From Pocillopora verrucosa (taxonomy: Eukaryota > Cnidaria > Anthozoa > Scleractinia > Pocilloporidae), in NCBI RefSeq assembly GCF_036669915.1, contig NC_089318.1, positions 24,545,238-24,609,237 of the forward strand: a DNA stretch of 64,000 nt, read 5' to 3'. Position numbers and translations under genes: made by a program. Of the stretch, positions 1 through 9,700 are shown one piece after another (the stretch's first letter is position 1; the number at the start of each line of letters is the position of its first letter). The notes below the pieces were generated by a model. The model made no database searches. It was not told where the DNA came from and was given only the letters and a program-made list of their open reading frames with translations.

Positions 1-91
1 CTTAAAGCATGTTTCAGCCGACAGCTCTAAAGTAAAAAACCCATTCCAGTCCAAAGGTTCCGTTTATTAACCAAACCCGGTTTCCGTATGG

Positions 92-1310
92 TCATCCGAA
101 TCACCTCAGATCGTCCTAAACAATACTCCTGCAACCGGGAAGATTACATGAAAAGCAGGCCAAGTGACCACTTGACGAACCACGTCCAGCAAAAACTGGC
201 TTACTTCTCGAGTTTGTGTTTCAAAAGATCGCTAGGATCGCCGATTCGTCTAAAAGCTGATGGCGATTGGAACGATACAAGAAATCTGAAAGCGGAAGTA
301 CTGCATTTTGTCGCTTGTTACCCAAATATCTCTTGATTACGTGACTCTTTTCCTTTGTGCATTGCAGAAGGCCGTTGAAAACATTAGGCACCAACATAAA
401 ATGCTTAGTCATGGAAAAAAACGGTTTAACACGTATGAGACACAGTTTGAGTCAATGATCCCCAAATAGCAATTAATTTTCTTGAGTCTTCAATATGCTA
501 ATTGCATCCTTCTTGTCAACTTCAAAAATAACATTCAGCATCCAAACAAAAGCCACAACAACCATAGCCCTGTATTTTCGTTTAATAAAGATGTTATCTT
601 TACATTTCAAAATCTGAACAATTGATCCATGGATAAATCAAATAGTTCTAATCATAAGAAGTTATTAACTTTCGATTTTCATAATTTGAAATATTCAGCA
701 CATCATGGAATGAACAGACCTCAAATTCAAAACTGAGGATTTTTTAATCTGATGACACTAAGCCTCTATTTTCCTCACTCAATAGAATACTATGTAATGA
801 TTGCGGACCACTATTTATGGCAAATAAAAGTGCTACTGCAGACTACAAATAACACTACAGTCTTAACTGTGGCTCTTGTGGGAATGAAAGATATCATATA
901 AAATCAAGTATAACATCCCTTTCAGTTTAGCCTAGAAGTGCCATGACACATTAAGTTTACTTAGCCAATCCTGACCCATTTTGACACCAGTAAGCTGATG
1001 CTCACGGAAGACATTTGAGCTCATATTTGAGACATGTTTTACATACTCATTGTAAAGCACTGAAAAACTGTCCATGCCAACTTATTCAGAGCTCCACTAG
1101 CCTGGAAACTTATATTAATGTCACCATTGTCATTTATAAGCCTTACAACAATGTGTAAACATAATTTACTAAAGTACAAAGATGAGAAACAAAAAGGCAT
1201 GAAGACCCTCCACAAAAACACTTGAATTTAACACTGGGGTCACCTCTGTATGTTCTTTTCCTGTGAAAGTCTTCATCAAATATCCATCAGGTTTGACCTG
1301 ATACAGATTT
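92..1310. repeat. Tandem duplication, left unit (partner 3085-4290)
   Basis: Most of this stretch aligns with 3085-4290 at high identity with small indels, including the 3' flank of the TPM genes and a region with AATAAA on the plus strand near 584. The two units lie in the same orientation, so TPM copies 1 and 2 are a tandem pair. Confidence 0.75.
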
Positions 1311-2682
1311 GTGCATGTTACCAGCTACCTCCACTACCACCACCTCCAATTATTCCACCCCCACCAAACCCTACACCACTACCAAAGCTACGTCTCTTAA
1401 ACATAGTACACCTGTCGTAGTCAGGTTTACACAGATAGAAAGGATCAGATTTGGTAAGATCAAAATTAGAGATACCTGGGTATGTATCTCTTTCCCATTC
1501 CCCACGTGATTGTTCTTTCTTTAGCTTAATGCACAGCACAACAATAATTGCAAGAATAATGATCAACAGCACAGCATAGAAGATGATATGCCCATGGTTT
1601 GATGCACTACGAATACCGAAAACTTCACCCATTCGGACAATAGCGAGTTCCACACCTTTATCATAATCTTTCTTTAGCATGTATGGCTTCATTTCCTCAA
1701 TGATAATATCAATCTGGTCATCGGATAACAACTCCATGGCTCTTTTTCCTGTGGAGACATACAGTTGACGATCTAAAATGGAAATCAGCAACATAACTCC
1801 GTCATCACATCCCGCGTGGCCGACAGCCCAGCTGTCATGTAAATGTTTGGCAAGCGTCTTCGCTGTTTCTTCAACAGGTTCACCAGGAATGCCACTCATT
1901 TGGTTTAGAACTGCAACACCAATTTGAAATCCAGGTTTGCCATTATCATAGTAGCTGCACCCTGAATCAGTATTTTTAACAACTGAATACAACAACTCTT
2001 CAATCTTATCGGCAGCCCCGTAGCTGAGAATATTCTCCGGATCACAGATCCAGGAAACCTTTCCTCTACGACCACAAGTTTCTACATCTATCGTAGGATC
2101 CGGAAAATCCTCCTTGTACCATCCTCTAGTTGCCTGTCCTTCTTGCAGGAAATAAAAAGCCGCAAAAGTAACCAGGAACTTAGCTAAAGCGCTCGCCATC
2201 TTGACTTTCTTGGATTGGATTTATTTTATCTTGATTTTCTTGGATTACGGCGGCTAAAACACTGAAAAATGCGTATCACTTACAGACAGTGACGTTCAAA
2301 CTTTCCTAGAAGGGATGTAAAAACCGAAAGGAAAGGAGGCAACGTGCTTTATATCCTTGCTAAGTGGTAACAACGGCTCGTGCTTCTGTTTGTTATGACG
2401 CATTCCAAATACTCCCTCAACAGTCATCTTTATTCATGAAGCTAAATTAATTACTTTAACCCTCCTGGGCAGTCATCCTATAAGTCCACGATGAATTATT
2501 TCTTAGTAAATCTACTGCATACTTACGCTATGTCGCGTTAGGAGTACTTAAGAGTTTTAACAGCAAATATGTACTGAGATACATTCTTTATGTAAATCTT
2601 ATGTGTTTAGTTGTTGTTTTTCTTCGGTTGAATTTGAGACCAAAGCGGTTTTCATAGTTATTAGGCGGTTCACCTGCTCCGG
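595..2682. repeat. Segmental duplication unit containing TPM copy 1
   Basis: The stretch from TTATCTTTACATTTC to about GGCGGTTCACCTGCTCC matches 30253-32902, which carries the TPM-RING copy 3 together with its 3' and 5' flanks. Differences include the missing RING part in this copy and an insertion of a hairpin element upstream of copy 3. The 3' flank also matches 3557 onward. Confidence 0.8.
1318..2199 (-). CDS. TPM-domain single-pass membrane protein, RING-less copy (family copy 1)
   Basis: Intronless ORF of 293 residues. Seen: hydrophobic N-terminal signal (about 1-22), a TPM/TLP18.3-like domain (about 45-195, with CDPENILS near 52 and a GCDDGVMLLISILDRQLYVS core near 130-149), a transmembrane segment (about 204-226), then a short basic tail ending in a Gly-rich stretch and GGSW. 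The first 200 residues are very close to the genes at 4297-5475 and 30946-32121. Those two carry a RING finger after the membrane segment, and here that part is missing and replaced by about 45 unrelated residues before the shared Gly-rich end. TPM domains are known from plant TLP18.3 and nematode MOLO-1, so an extracellular or luminal TPM domain is expected. The function is unknown. The frame is open throughout, so it may be expressed as a receptor-like form without ligase activity. Confidence 0.8.
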   Translation of the reverse strand: MASALAKFLVTFAAFYFLQEGQATRGWYKEDFPDPTIDVETCGRRGKVSWICDPENILSYGAADKIEELLYSVVKNTDSGCSYYDNGKPGFQIGVAVLNQMSGIPGEPVEETAKTLAKHLHDSWAVGHAGCDDGVMLLISILDRQLYVSTGKRAMELLSDDQIDIIIEEMKPYMLKKDYDKGVELAIVRMGEVFGIRSASNHGHIIFYAVLLIIILAIIVVLCIKLKKEQSRGEWERDTYPGISNFDLTKSDPFYLCKPDYDRCTMFKRRSFGSGVGFGGGGIIGGGGSGGSW

Positions 2683-3084
2683 ACTGTTGCGCCTGTTTGA
2701 CCAAACGTGTTCTACGTAAGTAGAAACTGACCACAATGATGACAACGACGACAATATCAAGTCTCAGCGACGTTCAATAAACTATTTAAACGCCACCGCG
2801 AGCTTTTGAAACTTAAGATGCTGATTTCATGAGCCGGAAAAACATCCATTTGAAATCCTTCGAGTTATTTAGTGATACTTTGTAAATCATTAAACCTCGC
2901 TTCGCTAAAACAGTTGTTGTAGTGAAGTCAGCGAAACAAATAAACGGGGGAATCTACATTTATTTTGTGGCGTCATCGACGTTCAAGTTTCAGTCAACAA
3001 AACGCTTGTTTTCATTTAATTTGACTCACATCAGGAGCAGGTAATGCCGAATGACAATTCCTCGCTAATGCATATTAATTTGTT

Positions 3085-4290
3085 TTCCTAAACAATGCTC
3101 GAGCGATCGGAAAGATTACATGAAAAGCAGGCTGTGACAACTTGACGAACTATGTCCAGCAAAAACTGACTAACTTCTTAAAGTTTTTGTTTTAAAGATT
3201 GCTAGGATCGCCAAATCGTCTAAAAATTGATGGCGATTGGAACGATACGGGAAATCAGAAAGCGGAAGTACTGCATTTTGTTGCTTGTCACAGAAATATC
3301 TCTTGATTACTTGACTCTTTTCCTTTGTGCATTGCAGAGGACCATTGAAAACATTAGGCACCAGTACAAAATGCTTAGTCATGGGAAACCAAACGGTTTA
3401 ACACGTATAAGACACAGTTTGAGTCGAAGATCTGCAAATAGCAATTAATTTTCTTGAGTCTTGAATATGCTAATTGCATCCTTCTTGTCAACTTCAAAAA
3501 TAACATTCAGCATCCAAACAAAATCCACAACAACCATAACACTGTATTTTCATTTAATAAAGATGTTATCTCTACATTTCAGAATCTGAACAATTGATCC
3601 ATGGATAAATCAAATAGTTCTAATCATAAGAAGTTATTAACTTTCGATTTTCATAATTTGAAATATTCAGCACATCATGGAATGAACAGACTTCAAATTC
3701 AAAACTGAGGATTTTTTATCTGATGACACTAGGCCTCTATTTTCCTCACTCAATAGAATACTATGTGAATTGCGGACCACTATTTATGGCAAATAAAAGT
3801 GCTACTGCAGACTACAAATAACACTACAGTTTTAACTGTGGTTCTTGTGGGAATGCAAGATATCATATAAAATCAAGCATAACATCCCTTTCAGTTTAGT
3901 CTAGAAGTGCCATGACACATTAAGTTTACTTAACCAATCCTGACCCATTTTTGAACCAGTAACCTGATGTTCACGGAAGACAACTTTTTTTCAGCTCATA
4001 TTTGAGTCATGTTTTACATATACATTGTACAGCAATGAAAAACTGTCCATGCTAACTTATTCTGAGCTGCTCTAGCCTGGAAACTGATATCAATGTCATC
4101 ATCATCATTGTAAGCCTTATGACAATGTGTACACAAAATTTACCTTTAGTTAGTAGAAAGAGGAAAAACAAAAAGGCATGGAGACCCTCTACAAGAACTC
4201 CAGAATTTAAAACTGAGGTACCCTCTGTAAGTTCTTTGCTTGTGAAAGTCTTCATCAAATATCCATTAGGTTTGACCTGATACAGCTTTG
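3085..4290. repeat. Tandem duplication, right unit (partner 92-1310)
   Basis: Direct-oriented partner of 92-1310. The intervening 2700-3080 is not duplicated, and the 5' flank of TPM copy 2 is also not shared with copy 1. Confidence 0.75.
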
Positions 4291-4296
4291 TGCATG

Positions 4297-5475
4297 TTAC
4301 CAGCTGCCTCCGTGACCACCACCTCCACTACTTCCACCTCCACCAAACCCTGCACCACTGCCAAAGCTACCTCCCCCAACCATAGGTGACCTGACAAAAA
4401 TGGGATCAGAAGTAAAACTCCCTGTGTAACTGCTGCTGCCCCATCTGTCCACCATGGTGGGTGTAACAAATGATGGGTGCTGCAGCTGTAACATCATCAG
4501 TCGGAACTGAAGATCAGGGAGGAAGTCATAGGTATGGCAGGCACCACCTTCATCTTCACGTCTGTCAGCTGATTGGCGACAGATTGGACAAGTTGCATGG
4601 TCTTCCAGCCACTTGGTCAAGCAAGGTTCACAGTATTTGTGACCACAAGCCAACAGCCTTGTTTTCGTTTCCGGCTGAAATTCCTCCAAGCAAATGGGAC
4701 ATGATTTGCTTTCATAAGTTTTTTGAGACTGTCTGGCTCTGTCTCTTTCGTCTTGAATTCTCTTCAGTTTTCTTTCACATCTTTTACGTTCTTGTTCTTG
4801 CTTATGCCCAATGTACAGCCCAACACCAACAATAATGATCAACAGCACACAGAAGACGATAAGACCATAGTTTGTTGAACGCTCGAGGACTTTACCGCTG
4901 AAAACTTCACCCATTCGGACAATGGCGAGTTCCACACCTTGATCGTAATCTCTCTTTTGCATGTATGGCTTCATTTCCTCAATGATAATATCAATCTGGT
5001 CATGGGATAACAATTTCATGGCTCTTTTTCCTGTGGAGACATACAGTTGACGATCTAAAATGGAAATCAGCAACATTGCTCCGTCATCACATCCCGCGTG
5101 GCCGACACCCCAGCTGTCATGTAAATGTTTGGCAAACGTCTTCGCTGTTTCTTCCACAGGTTCACCAGGAATGCCTCTCATTCGGTTTAAAACTGCAACG
5201 CCAATTTGAAATCCAGGTTTCTCATCGTTGCTGCACCCTGAATAAGTATTTTTAACAACTGAATATATCAACTCTTCAATCTTGTTGGCAGCCTTGTAGC
5301 TGAGAATATTCTCCGGATCACAGATCCAGGAAACCTCTCCTCTACGACCACAACCTTTAACATCTCTCGTAGGATTCGGAAAATCCTCCTTGTACCATTC
5401 TCTAGTTGCCCTTCCTTCTTGCAGGAAACAAAAAGCCGCAAAAATAACCAGGAAAATAACAGACGCGAATGCCAT
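4297..5475 (-). CDS. TPM-domain, transmembrane, RING-finger protein (copy 2)
   Basis: Intronless ORF of 392 residues. Order: signal peptide (1-23), TPM domain (about 45-195), transmembrane helix (about 204-223), a basic and charged stretch rich in Lys, Arg and Glu (225-255, probably coiled), a C3HC4 RING (Cys259, Cys262, Cys277, His279, Cys282, Cys285, Cys296, Cys299), then a tail ending in Gly-rich repeats and GGSW. The topology predicts an extracellular or luminal TPM domain and a cytosolic RING, so the likely role is a membrane-bound E3 ubiquitin ligase. The ligand and substrates are not evident. A TATA-like motif lies 46 bases upstream of the ATG. It forms a tandem pair with the gene at 1318-2199, and a third copy lies 26 kb away. 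The domain calls are by eye; the TPM-RING pairing is the unusual feature. Confidence 0.87.
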   Translation of the reverse strand: MAFASVIFLVIFAAFCFLQEGRATREWYKEDFPNPTRDVKGCGRRGEVSWICDPENILSYKAANKIEELIYSVVKNTYSGCSNDEKPGFQIGVAVLNRMRGIPGEPVEETAKTFAKHLHDSWGVGHAGCDDGAMLLISILDRQLYVSTGKRAMKLLSHDQIDIIIEEMKPYMQKRDYDQGVELAIVRMGEVFSGKVLERSTNYGLIVFCVLLIIIVGVGLYIGHKQEQERKRCERKLKRIQDERDRARQSQKTYESKSCPICLEEFQPETKTRLLACGHKYCEPCLTKWLEDHATCPICRQSADRREDEGGACHTYDFLPDLQFRLMMLQLQHPSFVTPTMVDRWGSSSYTGSFTSDPIFVRSPMVGGGSFGSGAGFGGGGSSGGGGHGGSW

Positions 5476-5519
5476 TTAGACGACTTTCAATTTTGTTTTG
5501 TCACAAGGATGGCCGCTGA

Positions 5520-5530
5520 CTTATATAAAG
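5520..5530 (-). promoter_or_regulatory. TATA-like box upstream of the TPM-RING gene at 4297-5475
   Basis: On the minus strand the sequence reads CTTTATATAAG about 46 bases before the ATG at 5475. Copies 1 and 3 have a different upstream region without this motif, so copy 2 may have its own promoter. The call rests on motif and distance only. Confidence 0.4.
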
Positions 5531-5944
5531 CAGGCGCGCATCCTTTACGTGGACTACGCGCATTGGCCGCTCGACTTCCTCGCAAGTACCTGAAAATGTT
5601 GCGTCAGGGGCTGTTTACAAAAAGGTTCGTGACTAAAACCCTCCAGAAAAATCTGTAGTGTTTCAGGGCTGCAATTATATCTTTAACCAAGGGAAAGGAT
5701 CACACTCTTCCACTTTACCTACATGTAAATTTCCTTGTTCACTCGATATCCAAAAAGGGTTCTTGTGTAAAGTGCATTCGGTTGCTTTCGCAAAAAAGGT
5801 TCAAGTTTGAACGGTAAAATGTAGTTCTTCCACCTTAAATATATTAATTAAATATTAGAATCAAACCATAGTTAAAATCTTTGAAAAATTGTAAGTTTGC
5901 AAAAATATGTGATTAGAGTTAACTATAAGCAAGTCTCAACTACC

Positions 5945-6140
5945 AGAGGTGATTAACATGTTACTTCTCCCTAGAAATATCTATACATAATTCAACAAAT
6001 AGGTAATGAGAATACTCAAACTTATCAGGTAGAAGTTGTTATCTTGACTTCACAACAAATTCTTGTGACTAATTTAAAAGGAAATGTGTGGCAGCTAAAT
6101 AGGGAGAATTAACAATCAGATCTTGGGAGTCAAGGGTTCA
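5945..6140 (+). repeat. Interspersed repeat, family B
   Basis: Contains ATTCTTGTGACTAATTTAAA, GGAAATGTGTGGCAGCTAAA and AATCAGATCTTGGGAGTCAA, shared with 35787-36015. It fills part of the gap between TPM copy 2 and DNAAF10. Confidence 0.65.
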
Positions 6141-6704
6141 GATACTTGAACTGAGTCCATTTTAAAGAAGCTATTAAACATTCACTTGGTAAAGCTTGGT
6201 CAGTTCATGTTCTCATTCAAAAACTCAATTCTCCTGCATAAATTTGACAAATTTTTCCTCGAAAAACAATTAAGTTCACTGTTATTTGTATTTAATGGCC
6301 CACAAATAGCCCAATCACCAATAGCTTAATCAGGACTGTCCAATAACTGTCCAAGGTTAAACTGAGATTGTCTTTGCTTTATGTTCATGAAAGATGTTTT
6401 AACTCTTCCTTTACACTGTAAACACTTTTAAAAGTAAATAATTTGTACATCTCTTTCAAAACGTGAAGCAGATTAGAATGTCTGAACCTCTATTTCTAGT
6501 ACATTTAACACAACTTTGTGTGATCAGATAAATCAAATGGAACTACTTTCAAAAAGCTGCAAATAATTTTATTACATGTATCAGTCCACAGCCAAGAACC
6601 TCTACAAAATATATTTACATGGAATATTGTGATACAGTTTGAACTTCTTATAAATAAAAATATGTGATGGGTGATCATGAGGAGGGTAGGTGCTAGTAGT
6701 GATG

Positions 6705-9700
6705 TCACACAGTCTTGAGTTTTGTTACAATAATGACTCTTAAACTCTGGTCAAGTGCCGTACACACACAAAGCCCTTCCTATAAAGAAAAAAACAGTAA
6801 AACTGGTGTCAAAAGATTATCAGAGGGAATAACAATGATACAAATAAAGATTTTAGATAATTTAAGTTTGAATTGTTTTATTTAAGAAAACAATTTTTTG
6901 TCCCAGAAAACAACCTCATTGCCATCCCCTTCCTCATCCATTGTCCATTCTACAAGTGTAAAAATTTTTCAGTTTGTGTCCCTCTTCCTCCTCAAGAAAA
7001 TTGCTGACTTTCAGACCCATCCTCTTTGGAAATTCCAATTAGTTCCACTTTATGGGGCTTCAACAGCAAGTGATTTGTGAAATTCCAATTAGTTCCACTT
7101 TATGGGGGCTTCAACAGCATGCGATTTGTGAGGAAACTCTTACAGTAGATCTGATTAAATGAAAAATATCATTTAATTTTAAATATTGACCTTACCATTA
7201 CATGTATGCCAACTGACCTTATCTGGACTCCAGTCAAAGGAAGTGATTGGTTGAGTTGACAGACTGGCATTTTGCAACATTGATACAGAACCCATAACAC
7301 CCATATCCAAGTCTTTTGCATCTTTTGTCACCCGCTGTTCTGGATATGAGCTAGGAATATCAAGTAGATTTGTAAGTAAATATATCAAGAAAACAAGAGA
7401 ACACTTCTGTGCTTACCGATGGTGTGCATTATTTTTGGAAGGAAATTTTCATTTTTGGAGGAATAAGCTCAATATAAGGAGAGTAATTTATTTGACATGT
7501 ACTTTGTAAGACATTGTTTTCCTAATATATTGGAATCCAAAGAATGGTTGCTCACTAAACTAATGGGAGATAGAAGTGGCTCCTGGTGGAAAAAAAAGTG
7601 TTACAAATTATACCACTTACTATTTCCAGAGATTAAGGGACCCAGACCCACCACAGGTCATGAAAATTTCACGGTTTTGTGGCAGATGTCTGACACACCA
7701 AACTGTAGACTTGTGAGCCTGTATGAGATAAATGTTATATTAACAACCAAGAAGAGGAAGAAATTTAAAGAGATCAAAGGTAACCATCTCTAATCACACA
7801 AAGGCCCAAGAAGAGAATCAGAAATAATTGTTAAAGTAAAAAGGTTAATATACAATAATTTTGGTGAAAAGCAATTATAGTTGTGGTTAGTCATAAATTT
7901 CATTGAAAATAAGAGTGTAACTGCACATTTAAAGTTGTCAATGTGACCATAAACTACACAAGTAGTATTACATGTTAACTGCAAATCCTGGGTGTTATAA
8001 ATTAACCCTTTACACTCAAATATCAGTATGCATACCCTTCTCTATAGATTTCCCAAGGAACTGGCAGGGAGAATTTGTTATACAAAAAGAGCTTCTATAG
8101 TTGGTGATCATTCCCTTTCTTCTTGTGACCTTAACGTATGATTCAGGGGTGATATTGTAAGGAGAAATTAGATGCTGGTCACTGTTTGGAGTCAAAGGTT
8201 TAACAGATATAAATGCATATTTAAGTTTCAATCAAATATCACAGAATAAATATTTGCATCAAAGCAAAATACCTTCTCAGAGAGAGAAGCAAATCCTTTC
8301 TCAGGATGTTGTGTTCTTACATCAAACACGTGAAATTTTGATTCTAATGTGGTAGCCACTAGCTTGTTCATCATGATATCTTTTCTATCAAATTCAATTC
8401 CACAAACCTGCCACACAAGAAAATTGTGAGGTTAAAATAAATAGCAATTTGACTACAAAACTTAGATACAAGTAAAACATTGCTTCAAAATTGAATTTCA
8501 ATGTTGTTCACAGTTTTTCCCAAGGCTAAAATCAAATAAAAACAACCACCAATGTTCTAAATCTTGCTTAGCAACCTGGCTTCTCCTCTTTCTTCTATCT
8601 CTTGGTAAGCTTTTTGAAACCTTTCAATGTAGGAGCTCTACGTGAAGCCATTTAAGACTCAAATCATGATAGTTCATTGTGATATCCCAAGCAGCAGCAG
8701 TTCATGTGATTCTCACCATTTGGAAGGGAGTAAATCAAACAAGACAACATCCTCAGGCAATGTAAGAGCACATTTGAAGACAACTATCAAACAGGTTTTT
8801 TTAGGTTTCTTTTAGAATCTTAAATAACAGTAAGTTGTAACTCTTTATACATACTTTTCAATTTGGAATAATACTTTAAATTAAGATCATATTTTTATAA
8901 TCATATTTTAAAACCATTAATAAATAAATAATACCATCAGTTTATAATTTTTAAAAAGGATCACTTTTATCTATTCCAAGTGACCTTACTTAACCATGGT
9001 GAAAATCCGAAAAATAAAGTGATTGACATATGTTATTCACCCCATTTTTAACATTTGTCTCCCATCGGACAGTCATCTTTTTAAGATCAAACATCTTTAT
9101 ATCACCATTGTCGTAGCCTGCTACAACTGAACGTTCTTCTGTATTGTAAGCATCTCCTGTAATAGGTGAAAATTAAATACACTTTGGTCAATAAATGAAC
9201 TGGAACCATAGGAAACACTAGATATCCAATGGATATGACTGTGTAGCAACTAAACTTAAAGCTCTAATTCTAATCTAAAACAAAAATGAAAGAAAAGTAA
9301 AATAACATGATTTTAGCCACTGTTAAAAGTTATTAAAAGCAAATGTTTTAAGTGTTAGCCTTTCCGGCTCAAAACACCAGTGGTGGTTACTTTACATTAT
9401 CAACTCAGAGGATTAAACCAAGTTATCTTGTAATACACTGCACCAATGCAGCACCAAAGTTTGTATTAACCCTTTAACTCCCAGACCAAGTTTGTGATTC
9501 TCCTTACTGTCAACCATACAATTCTTTTAATATTAGTCCAGAGAATTTAGTATTGGATCAACTAATTATCCCATGATTGACATTTTTCTCTATTCTCATC
9601 ACTTATCTGGTTGATATTCATCATCATCATCTTTTACTTGCCTTATTTACACAATAAAAAAAATTTATTTACAGCAGTTATAGCTGGAAGGCGAGGAGAC

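Noticed and set aside
4470-4835. Plus-strand open frame of 121 residues opposite the TPM-RING gene, with a similar frame at 31119-31385
   Set aside because: It is the antisense shadow of the conserved RING region; its conservation follows from the coding strand.
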